Shown here: positions 21,290-31,725 of the stretch, one piece after another
How positions within the stretch are numbered: position 1 is the stretch's first letter
Layout: every line of letters begins with the position of its first letter
NCBI GenBank assembly: GCA_022575985.1
Contig: JAKSXM010000263.1
Coordinates: 7,234,001 to 7,298,000, forward strand
Length of the DNA: 64,000 nt
From: Anagrus nilaparvatae
Taxonomy: Eukaryota; Arthropoda; Insecta; Hymenoptera; Mymaridae
Reading direction: 5' to 3'
Made by a program: the position numbers and the translations under genes
Notes under the pieces: generated by a model
Seen by the model: the letters and a program-made list of their open reading frames with translations, nothing else
Told to the model about the DNA's origin: nothing
Databases searched by the model: none

Positions 21290-22335
21290 GTTTTAAAATG
21301 TTTATGGGGAGAGGGTACCTAAGAACTTGAAAAATGAAGGAGGGGCGTAAAATTTAGGTATCGGTCAAATTTGTCCGATTCAAGGAGGGGGAGGGTCAAA
21401 CGGGAAATAAAATCTTCCTACTGATAAAATAATTTCAATTTTGGAATTTAGAATAATTCAGGTTTAGAAACTTAGATCAATTTCAATTTGGGGACTTGGA
21501 ATAATCTGGGTTATCACTCAGCTGTAAATAAACATGTTCCATGCATTTTGGTTGTGTTTACACAAACCGGTTACAAATTTTTTTAATTAGTTATGAGTTA
21601 CCAGAAAATCATAAGACCTAAAGCCCTATTGCATAAAAATAATGTACATGGAACATGTTTACTAAATATACATAATATATGATTCTAAGCCTCAAAATCG
21701 AAATCATTTTAAGACTTTTTTTTGCTCAAACAATTAAAAATAACCTGAAAAGTAAAATAGGATAATATGTATCAAGGGTCAAAAAGTTTAGACATTAGCG
21801 TGAGCACTAGCACAATCGGCGAAGCCGGGCACGAGTGATACGATTTCACGCTAGTGTCTAAAGTACATGGGCGAAACGCCCATGGCTATTTTTTGCCCTA
21901 CTGGGATTAAAACGCGTGCTGAAATTTCTCAAAAAATTTTACGCAAGGGCAGGCAAAAAAAAATTTTTCTAAATTGTTTTTTTTTTTTTGTTTTTTTTTG
22001 ACTCACAATGCCACTGCACGCACATCCTAATTGAGTGAAAAAATTATTAAACAACTTATAACTGGATTGTGTAAATACAACCTATATGCATGGAACATGT
22101 TTAATACTGCTACTGCTAAGTTCCTGGTATAATATAAAAATGCTATGCAACTACAATACAAATTGCTATTTTTTGAATCTGTAATTATCACCTTTACTAG
22201 ATATTAAAATTAAATCCAAATTATTCCAATTATTCCAATTCCAATTAACCTGTACTATTCTTAGTACTTAAATCAAAATTATTCTAAGTCCCACAACCCA
22301 CATTATTCTAAGTCCCTGATCCTGAATAATAATCG
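21290..22335. mobile_element. Foldback-type element with minisatellite arms
   Basis: Left arm: AAAATGTTTATGGGGAGAGG, a GGGGAGGGTCAAACGGG line, units of the TTTAGAAACTTAGA type, and a TGTTCCATGCATTTTGGTTG block with ACAAACCGG (21528-21590). Right arm, reverse-complemented: ACCTATATGCATGGAACATG (about 22078-22100) then repeated TTATTCTAAGTCCC units (22225-22330). The arm units match those at 4590-5260. No transposase is present. The spacer contains smaller hairpins. Structure is like Drosophila FB elements, without claiming homology. Confidence 0.7.
21787..21884. repeat. Two compact hairpins in the foldback spacer
   Basis: First hairpin: TTTAGACATTAGCGTG (21787-21802) pairs with CACGCTAGTGTCTAAA (21847-21862), enclosing CGGC-GAA-GCCG (21817-21827). 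Second hairpin: CATGGGCG-AAA-CGCCCATG (21866-21884), an uninterrupted 8-bp stem. Both are GC-rich islands in AT-rich DNA. Confidence 0.85.
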
Positions 22336-22358
22336 GACACATTAGGCTATATCCTCGT

Positions 22359-22710
22359 AACCCATTAGCGCCGGCGCGACCATACCACTGACGCTCGGAT
22401 TTTCGCTTAGAAAGCGAGTAAAAAAATAATTATTTTTTAAACTTAAAGCCTTTATTTACTAAAAAGGACTTACTTTACAAGATTCTGGGGTCAGATTTTT
22501 AATATTATTGACCTTTAATTAAATATGGCGGCCCCAAAAAAGACAAAAAGTCGGCGATCGATACAAAATTAAAAATCTGACCCCGGAATCTTGTAAAGCA
22601 AGTCCTTTTTAGTAAAGAAAGACTTTAAGGATAAAAAAAAATCATTTTTTACCCGTTTTCTAAGGGAAATCCGAGCGTCAGTGGTATGGTCACGCCAGCG
22701 CTAATGGGTT
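22359..22710. mobile_element. 352-bp full-length palindromic MITE
   Basis: Ends AACCCATTAGCGCCGGCG and, inverted, AACCCATTAGCGCTGGCG. Complementarity continues through CGACCATACCACTGACGCTC/GTGACCATACCACTGACGCT, a TTACTAAAAAGGACTTACTT block and a CTGGGGTCAGATTTTTAAT block to a short centre near 22530. The whole element would fold into one long hairpin. No clear target-site duplication and no coding sequence. Confidence 0.9.
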
Positions 22711-23545
22711 CGATTGGACCTTTCTTATCCCCTCCTCTTATTTCAGTTTGCCGAGTACATCTCCCTAAAAACATCTTTCATGTTAAAAATTGTCTTGGCT
22801 AACCTAACCGTTACGCATATATCCTAAATGCGAGAAAAAATTATTTTTTTTATTTTTTCTTACATTTCGAGTCATTGGCAAATGTTACAGTATGAAAAAA
22901 TGCTTGCCGAAAGCGGATTTTTTTTTATGCTGAAAAATATTAATTGGAAAATGATATTCTTTTTAATGCAATGATAAAATTAAAATATTAATCTTGAATT
23001 TAGCAGAATGTCTTGTTATACAGAGAAATTAAAATTTTAATCTCTAGAAGATTTAAAAATTAAACTAATAAAACCTTCGGAGCACACCACTGGTAATTTT
23101 GACCTAAACCTCTCTTACATGCTTTAAATTTTGGCTGTACCATACCAAAATAGTTTTCATTCAAGAGTTTGATATCGAATTCCGTCAGTCCGCGCAGTTC
23201 GCTCGGTAATCAGTAGTCTGTGGGATGTTGAAGCTTGGGTTAAGTTAACCTGTGCATATTTGTGCATATTTGAGGCCCATAAAAAGAAATATTATGTGCG
23301 TAAATTTTCGCTTTTTTTTTTGAAAAAATTTATTAAGAAACCAATGAATATTTATTTTATAAAATGATAAACCATGATCTTTTCTACTATAATCAAAATA
23401 AGGGAACTGTTATTTTCGAAAAACTATGTCACGCATATACTGTAGCTTAATTAGCGATATACTGGCCATTGCGTTTTTTGTTTGAGCTTTAGACCAGTCG
23501 CAGATTATTTTAAGAATTTTTATACTTTTAAATTTTTATCTGCAG
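22711..23545. other. Intergenic stretch, nothing firmly recognised
   Basis: AT-rich, with a less AT-rich patch at 23165-23280 (CAGTCCGCGCAGTTCGCTCG). That patch might be the 5' untranslated part of some element or gene, but no matching structure is seen. No ORF with recognisable motifs. Confidence 0.4.
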
Positions 23546-23719
23546 TACATCCAAAGAAACTTGCGATAAAATGAAAAACATAGATGAAATCGTGCTTTAT
23601 AAGTTTGACAGATCAAAAATGGAAGCCCCATCTAAATGGAAATGTCCAATTCGTGGAGAAATTTTGTCCCCAGGTCAATACGATGCCTCTAACATGCTTT
23701 TATCTAATGCCTGTTGTAG
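23546..23719 (+). CDS. Possible internal or first coding exon of an unknown gene
   Basis: A pyrimidine-rich TTTTTATCTGCAG acceptor ends at 23545. ATG at 23571 opens MKNIDEIVLYKFDRSKMEAP then SKWKCPIRGEILSPGQYDAS. A consensus donor TTGTAG/GTATGT lies at 23719/23720; past it the frame ends in TGA at 23730. Composition is protein-like rather than AT-random. I do not recognise the protein, and no partner exon is identified. It may belong to a decayed gene or an unlisted element. Confidence 0.3.
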
Positions 23720-23924
23720 GTATGTGTTGTGAAAACACACCTTTATTATTTAAAAATGTATTTGTAATTATATGTAAAAAGAGATAGATAATATCGCGCG
23801 TGCTCGTCCGCCGAGAGCCTTCTCTTCGGGCAGTGTGCGTTCCATAGAATGCGGACCGAAATAAAGAGTCTTATAATTTAGATAGCTTTTATATTTATTC
23901 ACATACATAATCTTTGAGAGAGCC

Positions 23925-24260
23925 TCGATAGCTCTGTGGCTAGGGCGTTGGACTTCGGACCTGAAGGTTCGCGGTTCGATTCGCGGCTACATCAACATCA
24001 AGTTTTTTTCTTTGCGAAAAATTCTTGATGTTCTTCTCCCGTGGGTTCTAGAATTGAGGCATCCACCTAATGTTAAAAAAAAAATTAACATTATGTGGAT
24101 AACGCGGTCCGAAGTGCTTCCAGGGCACTATAAGCCGGCGTGGGGTTCGGGAGAGGTCGCGTACCTCCTGGACCATAGGTTCAACGCTCATACCAGCTAT
24201 ACTGACACTCAAACAATTATACAATAACACTTCACTAACAATTTTCAAAAGGCGCGGCGC
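23925..24260 (+). repeat. tRNA-Arg-derived SINE
   Basis: The head (about 23926-23995) resembles a tRNA: a TGGCTAGGGCG A-box-like segment, TTGGA-CTTCGGA anticodon arm with TCG (arginine) in the loop, and GGTTCGATTCG B-box. The acceptor ends do not pair and the 3' anticodon strand is altered, so it is not a working tRNA gene. The body includes a small hairpin TTAATG-type at 24060-24100 (CACCTAATGTTA with TAACATTATGTGG) and ACCTCCTGGACCATAGGT, shared with 15440-15465. Confidence 0.7.
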
Positions 24261-26439
24261 TTTCACATCCTCAACCCATTAAAATAGCGAAATAGAAAAA
24301 TTAAAATAGTGCAGGGTGTGATAGCATGGGCAGTTGTTGGTGACCTCTGTCACAACATCCGTATGGAAGTTTAAGATGGAGGTTAAACAAATACCAATAC
24401 CAATACCAATATATTATTATGATATTATGATTATTATGATGACTAACCAACTTGTATTACACATGTGTTCAGGTAAAGATTATTATTTTCTCTTATTTTT
24501 CCTTAATTTCTTATAAATATCATAGCTCAAAATCAACCTCGGATTGTAAAAAAAATTTTTGCATTTTTAAATTAATTTTTTAATACATCTGCTAATTAGA
24601 AAGAAATTTTTTCAACGGAATTTTTTAAACTTTTGTTTAAAAAAAGACCAGCATACAAATCACTAAATATACATTTTATTTTTCTAAAATTGTGCAATTT
24701 TATTTTCTTTATATCTCGGTAAATAATCAATCCAAGGTTCTGAAAATTTATCAGTAGATTTATACAATAATAAACATCATTTTTGCCAATTATTATCGAA
24801 TTCTTTTCATTAGAAATTCGAACTGTAAAATACCTTAAAAAAAAAAAAATAATGATAAAATAAAAAGAAAAAAAGAAAGGCCGCCATTTTTTCGACGTCA
24901 TTATCTTTCTCATCATTTCTTCAACTTTAAGGGAAAGTAAAAGTTTCAAAAAGAGGCAATGGAACATCACGAACAAGTACGATCTTATGCGTCAAAAAAC
25001 ATTAAATCGTTGTTCCTGCGTCTTTTACCAAATGATAATTTTCAAAATGGCATTTCATTCATTTTTTTGATAATGTCAGCTCCAGGTATTCAACAAGTTA
25101 CATGTCAACTTCAAGCTTCGTCATCTTCTTGGTGAGAACGCGGTCGTCAAATCTGCTCAGTAACTTAGGTTATATTTTTTCTTTTATTCTTTATTTTTTT
25201 TATCTTTTTTAATTAAATTCTTTATTTAAGATTAAAAATGTTTGAAGTAATTTTTTTTTTTTTGATATTTTTCAAATTTACTTAATAATTCTTTGTTTGT
25301 GTTCTTTTTTTTAGTTTTTAATATTAGGTACAATTTTATTAAAAATTACATGTTTTTAGATTGTTTATAAATGCTTATTCAGTTAAATTAATTTTTAAAC
25401 AATAAATAATTTTAAATTTAGCTTTATAATTAAAAAAAACAAAAAAACTGCCTGTAGTCTAGATGTAAATAGGGTAGTTTCTGCTCTTTTATATCTTTAT
25501 TTTTAAATTAAAAACGGGCAAAGTTTGGACTAAAAATATATACATGGTACTTGTATGACATGTTACATTCTTTCTAAATTTATTTGTATTTTTGTATTTG
25601 TTTGTCTAATTAAAATTATCTAAATTGTCTAATTATATTATCTATCTCATTCTTTAGTTAACTTAAATTCTTTTTTTACACTTTTAATTGACATTTATAA
25701 CTAACTTAAATAATTAATTAATATAAATTAAAAATAAAAATAATTTTCTTTTTCAAAAGCTAAAATCATCTATTTTGATTATTTTTATTGTAAACTGTTT
25801 ACTAATTATCTTCACGTTTTGAAGATACTCTTGTCAACTGGAAGCTGCTTCTTTTGGCCTACATTTTTGTCAGATCTACATGGGTTCCAAATCATTGGCA
25901 ACATATCTTGCTGAATCATCTTCAAGGCTTGGAGCCTTGATCGTTGGATGCTGCGGTGGTGTCATTGGCCTCATATTGCTACAGTATTTATTTCTCATAG
26001 ATTCTTAATTTTTAAAAATATTTGTAAAAACATTATTTGTTGTGTTACGTATTTGGGTAGTTGACCAATTGTATACAAATGGTATGATAACTTCGTTGAT
26101 GTTGGTTGACTTTCACTATTTTTGGCGTCTTGATTTGGCTGGAACGAGATTTGATATATTTGCGGAAGGAAAATTTGCGGAAGTTAGGTTATATAAAATA
26201 ATTATACACTCGCGATTTAAAGTTACTTTAGTACTTTTATTTATATATCAAATATATACCAAGAAAGCCTTACAATGTTTTTACTGAAAGGTATTTGCGA
26301 GTGTCAGATTTTTGTTTTTGCGCAAAAGAGGTATTATTGATTTTTGTTTTCATTTGTGTACGAGCTACTTTATCCATCTCTTGTACCGTATTATTATCTC
26401 AAGGGAACAATTTGTTAAACTTATTTTTTGGGTGAAATT
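24261..26439. other. Mostly AT-rich DNA without recognised genes
   Basis: An 81-codon ORF at 26042-26287 (plus) has no domain. Segment 25815-26035 is less AT-rich and might be part of an LTR or old gene, but I cannot identify it. Otherwise low complexity. Confidence 0.4.
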
Positions 26440-26940
26440 CCTTTGTTGTAAAAATAAATTTATACATTCTCATCTGAAGGGAGTAGACTATTGTCTATAT
26501 TTAGAAGGGGAGACTACTTTTTCTCTATTGTTAAAGATTTTTCTAGGAGGAAAGGGTCATTGACTCTATTCGTAAGAGGTGAACCCTTAGTTATTAAAAC
26601 ATCTGCTCTTTCTGAAGGGTGAAAGCTATTGTTTTCTATTTTGAAGGGTACAAATTTTGTTATTTTTGCATTTGTTTCCATGGAGGGGTTCAATCTATTA
26701 TTTTCATTCTTGAGAGTTAAATTCTTTGTTCTCATTGTTGTTATTTCTATTAAGGGTCCCCAGTTAACCTTAATAACCTTATCTCTTAGTGAGGAACCCT
26801 TTGTTAGTATGCCATCTGTTTTTTCTGAAGAGTGCAAGCTATTGTTTTCGTTCTTGAGGGGTGAATTCTTTGTTACTATTGTTACTGTACTTTCAAAGGG
26901 ACACCGGCGTTGACTTTATCCCTAAGGGTGTTTGTTACTT
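26440..26940 (-). repeat. Degenerate tandem coding repeat (about 40-residue unit)
   Basis: Minus-strand translation gives recurrent blocks: KNENNSLHSSEKTDGILTKG, then KNENNRLNPSMETNAKITKF, then IENNSFHPSERADVLITKGS, with SLRDKV / PLTNRV after each long unit. A further KKTDGKVTNTLRDKVNAG at 26915-26975 lies in another frame. The unit is roughly 120 bp. It looks like the remnant of a gene for a repetitive hydrophilic protein. No family recognised; frames are broken. Confidence 0.5.
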
Positions 26941-27013
26941 TGCCATCTGTTTTTTTGTCAGTGTTTTTTATTATTTTAAAAGGGTCTAGAAAGTTTTTTT
27001 GGGCGCTAATCTC

Positions 27014-27175
27014 ATTTCTATAAACCACAAAATTATATCTTTTATCAACAAAAGGCTGAGCAAAGTGAAAATGAAAAGAAAAATGCATTTATACATTTCT
27101 ATAAACCATTAAATTATATCTTTTATCAACAAAAGACTGAGCAAAGTTAAAATGAAAAGAAAAATGCATAAATTT
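27014..27175. repeat. 81-bp tandem duplication
   Basis: Two adjacent copies, 27014-27094 and 27095-27175, starting ATTTCTATAAACCA and ending in AAAAATGCAT, differing at only a few positions. Recent local duplication. Confidence 0.9.
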
Positions 27176-27473
27176 GTATGACTTAAGCAACTATAAAAAC
27201 TTTTTAAGAACTTTTTTTTAAAAAAACTCGAAGTCAGGGCAATTAGCCAATATGAAGTAAGTCGGTGGAATACATATTGCGCAACATTTACAAGTTTTTC
27301 AATGCTTTTAATGAAATTTTTGTTGTGTTTTTCTGTTTTTGAGACAACTCATATCCAGGCCATAAAGAAATTAATTGAGATCAGGAATTTTTTTGGATTT
27401 CTGAAGGTCATTCTAACTATATTTCAACTACCAAAGTATTATGGTGTTACGCATGTCAGATACAAAATAATTT
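27176..27473. other. AT-rich stretch, nothing recognised
   Basis: A 66-codon ORF at 27302-27502 has no recognisable domain. Confidence 0.4.
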
Positions 27474-28720
27474 TTTGGTTCCGCAATGAGGAACCATTGT
27501 GATAGGTCAAATTTTGATTTTTGATTTTTTGCATATAAGTACGTTTTTGGACCTCAGGAAGCTAAAAAACCGGTTTTTAAAAAAAAGTATGTGTGTGTGT
27601 GTGTGTGTGTGTGTGAGTATGTAACCGGTGAAATTTCACAACCATTATGGAATTAAGACCTAATTTTTTTTTCAAAAATTTTTTCATCAAAAAATCTCAA
27701 ACAACTTTTTTTTTTTTTAATTTGGATGTAATACCTCATTAATTTCCATGCAAGTACTTATATTTGAAAGTGCGATTTTTACTCGAATTGTCGAATCTGA
27801 TAATTAATTTTTTGAAAATTTTTTTCCCAAAATTTTTGTCACAAAAAAATACAAAAAACACCAATTTTTTTTTTCTTTTTGGACGTAGTACCTAATTTAT
27901 TTCTATGAGAATACTAGTATTATAAAGTTCCTTTATAGTAATTTTTTGGATCTGATAGCGAATTTTTAAAAAATTGTTTTCTCAAAATTAAAAAAACAAA
28001 ACAATTAAAAAAACTAGAATATTTTTTTTTTTTAGTGTAACACCTCATTTAATTCCATTAAAGTACTAATATCTGAAAATATTTTAGCCGGTCATATTTC
28101 ACAACAATTATGGAATTAAGACCTAATTTTTTTTTCAAAAATTTTTTCATCAAAAAATCTTAAAATACTTTTTTTTTGTTTTTAATTTTGAGGTAATACC
28201 TCATTTATTTCCATGAAAGTACTTATATTTGAAAGTATGATTTTTACTCGATATCTCGAATCTGATAATTAATTTTTTTTTAATTTTTTTCCTAAAATTT
28301 TTTTCGCAAAAAAATACAAAAAAACACCAATTTTTTTTTCTTTTTGGACGTAGTACCTAATTTATTTCTATGAGAGTACTAATTTTAGACAGTTCCTTTA
28401 TAGTAATTTTTTGGATCTAATACCAAATTTTTTCAAAATTTTTTTCTCAAAATTAAATAAACTGTAATATTTTTTTTGTGTGTAATACTTCATTTATTTC
28501 CATGAAAGTACTTATATTTGAAAATATGGTTTTTACTCAATATCTCGAATCTGATTATTAATTTTTTGAAAATTAGTTCCAAAATATTTGATCAATAAAA
28601 AAATACTTTCAAAAGTTAATAAAACTGTATGTATGATTGCATGCTTGTAATCGGTGATATAAGTGGCATATTAATATATCAACCTCATTGTTTGAGGAAC
28701 CTTAGTGCCAGCTAGTTGTC
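27474..28720 (+). repeat. AT-rich dispersed repeat beginning and ending in GGTTCC/GGAACC hairpins
   Basis: Starts TTGGTTCCGCAATGAGGAAC and ends near CCTCATTGTTTGAGGAACC. Contains a (GT)n microsatellite at about 27586-27616. Two long internal direct copies begin ATTTCACAACCATTATGG (27635) and ATTTCACAACAATTATGG (28093), with repeated phrases TATTTCCATGAAAGTACTTA. Relatives: 40229-40430, 41440-41520 and, inverted and decayed, 3340-3930. No coding sequence. Confidence 0.75.
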
Positions 28721-29040
28721 AGGGTATTTTTCTCATTTTTGGTCCCTCTAAAATTTGATTCCTGGTAGAAAAGCTCATGTATATCAATTATGAATACTTT
28801 CTTATTCATATAAATAAAGAATAAAATTTTAAGCTTATTTGCTAATTATTTTTATTTTTTTATTTAAATAATTCAATTTTTATAAAAAATAAATAAAATT
28901 ATTTTTCTAAAAATAAATAATTTTTTTTTTTAATTTTCAAAAAGCATCTATACTTGCATCTCTTTATAGTTTTTGGCCTTCCATTAATACTTCTAAACTT
29001 AGTATTTTGTCAGATATAGTTCGTATTAATTGTTATCACA
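28721..29040. other. AT-rich stretch, nothing recognised
   Basis: No gene or clear repeat. Confidence 0.4.
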
Positions 29041-29235
29041 CAGAGAAACCCAAATACTCGCTGCGGTTAAAGGCTGTCCGCGGCAGCGCTCTTTCTAGTT
29101 TTTGACAGCAGCGCTCTCGGTTTTGTTACTGCAGTATTTACAAATTTATCCTTGGCTGCAATGAATTTTTAGATTCACCGCAGCGAATTTTTTTTTTTAC
29201 AAAATCATTTACAGTAATTAAATAATATTAAAAAT

Positions 29236-29469
29236 TGTTAGATTTATAGGTTAATTATATAAATAAATAATAGCACTCAATTATAGTTTTAATTAATATT
29301 TTATTAATAATAAGCACTCGTTATAACGTCTTATCGTTACAAAAGATCTGATTTAACTAACTTGACCGAAAGTCAAATGAATCATTCATTGATGAATAAT
29401 ACACAGCTTTAGTGTTAGCCCATACATATATATTAGGCCCAATATACATACACACGTTATATTCTAACA
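29236..29469 (-). repeat. Copia 3' LTR
   Basis: 234 bp, TGTTAG...CTAACA. It differs from the other LTR by an 8-bp length difference near 29262 and a few substitutions at the far end. Confidence 0.97.
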
Positions 29470-29480
29470 CTCCCTCCCGT
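29470..29480 (-). promoter_or_regulatory. Copia polypurine tract
   Basis: Minus-strand ACGGGAGGGAG abuts the 3' LTR start, the expected primer position for plus-strand DNA synthesis. Confidence 0.85.
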
Positions 29481-29702
29481 GTGGATGTATATTACTTATT
29501 ACTAATTTTATAATAATTAAAAATTATAGTAACATAAAAAAAAATTAATTAAATATTTTGCATTGTGAATTTTAAAAATATATATATATAATATTTTAGC
29601 GACCGAATTTCTTCGTTGAAATTTCACATCCTTCTGATTCATCCTTTAAAACTTCAAATAAGTTATGTTTTTCCGGCTGAAAAAGACAATTTATTTAAAT
29701 AT

Positions 29703-30056
29703 TTAAAGTTCTGTATTACTATTCATTATCCTATCAACTAATCGTTTATGCAATGTGAAAGATAAGGCTTTCGTAAAAATGTCTGCTATTTGATCTTTTG
29801 ATCTTATCCAATTTATTTTAACCCAATTTCGTTCAACGCATTCTTTTACATAATGTTCTTTAACTTCAACCATGTGACGCAACTTATTACCACCGTTTGT
29901 CTTAGCACAAGCTTCAGCAGCTTTATTATCACACCATAATTTAATTGGATAAAAACTTTTCTGTAATATTAATTTAAGTGAATAATTCAATGCAATTACT
30001 TCTTTACAAGCCTGACTCATCGCCACGTATTCAGCCTGACAAGTCGATAAGGACAC
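29703..30056 (-). pseudogene. Copia RNase H domain, C-terminal
   Basis: Begins LSTCQAEYVAMSQACKEVIA, the copia RNase H motif with its catalytic glutamate. It continues with LWCDNKAAEACAKTNG (aspartate) and HMVEVKEHYVKE, and ends with the usual IADIFTKALS near the C-terminus. It follows the RT segment in the same frame after TAA at 30063. RNase H would remove the RNA strand during reverse transcription. Confidence 0.93.
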
Positions 30057-30062
30057 ATACGT

Positions 30063-30758
30063 TTATTTTTGTGTTCTCCACGCAACAGTATCACTGAATA
30101 ATTTAATTACATAGCCACACGTAGTTTTCGAGTCTTTACAATCTGCAAAACTAGCATCACTAAATGCTTGTAAATCGTTACTTTTACCTGTATAATTTAG
30201 CCCTAAGTTCTTTGTACCGTTCAAATATCTAAACACACGATTAATCATATTCCATTCGTTAGTAGTTGGATTTAACTGATGTCGACTAAGTAAGTTTACT
30301 GCATATGCGATATCTGGTCGCGTTGCATTTGACAAATATAATAAACTGCCTATTATTTCTCTATATGGAGTACTGTTTAAGCACTCATTTGCAGATTCAC
30401 TATCTTTTTCTTCGCGTGATTTTCGTTCGCGATTTGCGACTTGATTTGTTACCACAGGTGTTCTCTGAGGATACAAATTTTTATTTTCGTATTTTTCTAA
30501 GATTTTTGTTATATAAATTTCTTGACTTAATGTCACGGATTGTTTTTCTCTATCTCTAAATATTTGTATACCCAAGAATGATCTTGGCTCCCCTAGATCT
30601 GTCAATTCAAATTCTTTTTGTAATTGTTCTTTAACTTCGTTAAGTTTCTGTAAGCTATTACTTGCAATTAGCATGTCATCAACATATATAAGCAAAATTA
30701 ACAATTTATCATTATTTCTCCACGTAAACAAACAAGGCTCTAATCGATCGTTTTTCAA
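30063..30758 (-). pseudogene. Copia RT palm C-terminal half and connection
   Basis: LLILLIYVDDMLIA holds the catalytic YVDD. Further on are LGEPRSFLGIQI, YREIIGSLLYLSNATRPDIA and LQAFSDASFADCKDSKTTCG, all standard copia signatures, the last being the first RNase H aspartates. The frame differs from the preceding RT segment (shift near 30810) and stops at TAA 30063 just before the RNase H serine-threonine stretch. Confidence 0.94.
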
Positions 30759-30813
30759 ATCTATTTTTAATGCAGCGTCTGTAAACCGATCATTCCAGGG
30801 TTTGGACTAACCT

Positions 30814-31725
30814 TTAAACCGTACAATGCCTTTTTAGCATACATACTTTTCTCTGCCTATCTTTTTCAGATATTTTGATCCCTTTAGGGATTTCCATATA
30901 AATTTCTTCGTTAATTATACCGTTTAGAAACGCTGTTTTTACATCTAATTGACAAGCATGCATATCGTATTTATTAATGATAGATATCACCGATCTCACT
31001 AACGATAAACGTGAAACTGGTGCATATATGTCACTCAGATCATAATTTGTTTTATCTTTAAAACCTCTTATTACTAGCCTTGCTTTATACTTAATTTTTC
31101 CATCTTTTTCTCTTTTTCGTTTAAACACCCACTTTGAATCTATTATGTTGGCTGGTTTGCCATCTTTCATTCGTTTAGGTTTATCAACTATTTTCCATAC
31201 TTTCATTTTATCAAGCGAATTTAATTCATCTGTTATTGCATTATACCAATTATCTCTTTCGTTTGTTAACATAGCCGCATCATAAGTTACAGGGTCATCA
31301 TTCGTTTTGGCTAATAATGCATGAAAGTCATTGTCATAAATTTTTATAATATCTACATCGTTATTGTCAATATATACATAATTCGCTTCTTTTAATATAT
31401 TTAATTGTTCAATTACATTTGTTTCGGTCAAAACTGTTTCATTTTGTTTTGCAATATTACCGTTCTTTTCCTTATCATTAATTTGTATTTTTCTAGGTCT
31501 ACCCCGTTTTCTTTTAGGTTCTCCCTCCGTTTCTGACAATTTATCAGAACTCATTTGTTTTACACCTTTTTCTCCCTCCAATTCTAATGAATTTTCTATA
31601 TTTTCTTTGTCAAATTCAATAAACCATTTTTAAGAATTAATTTCATAACTATCATTATACCAATTAGATATTTCATTCTTTTTGTATTTATCACCAAAAA
31701 CTAATTTTTCATTAAATCTCACATG
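30814..31725 (-). pseudogene. Copia linker and RT N-terminal half
   Basis: Open from about 31581 with a KRKRGRPRKIQ basic patch in the integrase-RT linker. It then has WYNAITDELNSLDKMKVW, KWVFKRKREKDGKIKYKARL, and LDVKTAFLNG with the motif A aspartate. It ends in a frameshift at the expected ALYGLK position near 30815. Upstream, 31582-31725 continues the same frame with one further stop, so it joins the integrase ORF. Confidence 0.92.

Noticed and set aside
23926..23995. A functional tRNA-Arg gene
   Set aside because: Acceptor strands do not pair, the 3' anticodon strand has mismatches, and SINE-like body sequence follows.
26042..26287. 81-residue ORF as a gene
   Set aside because: No splice signals, domains or conservation evidence; kept only as unassigned sequence.
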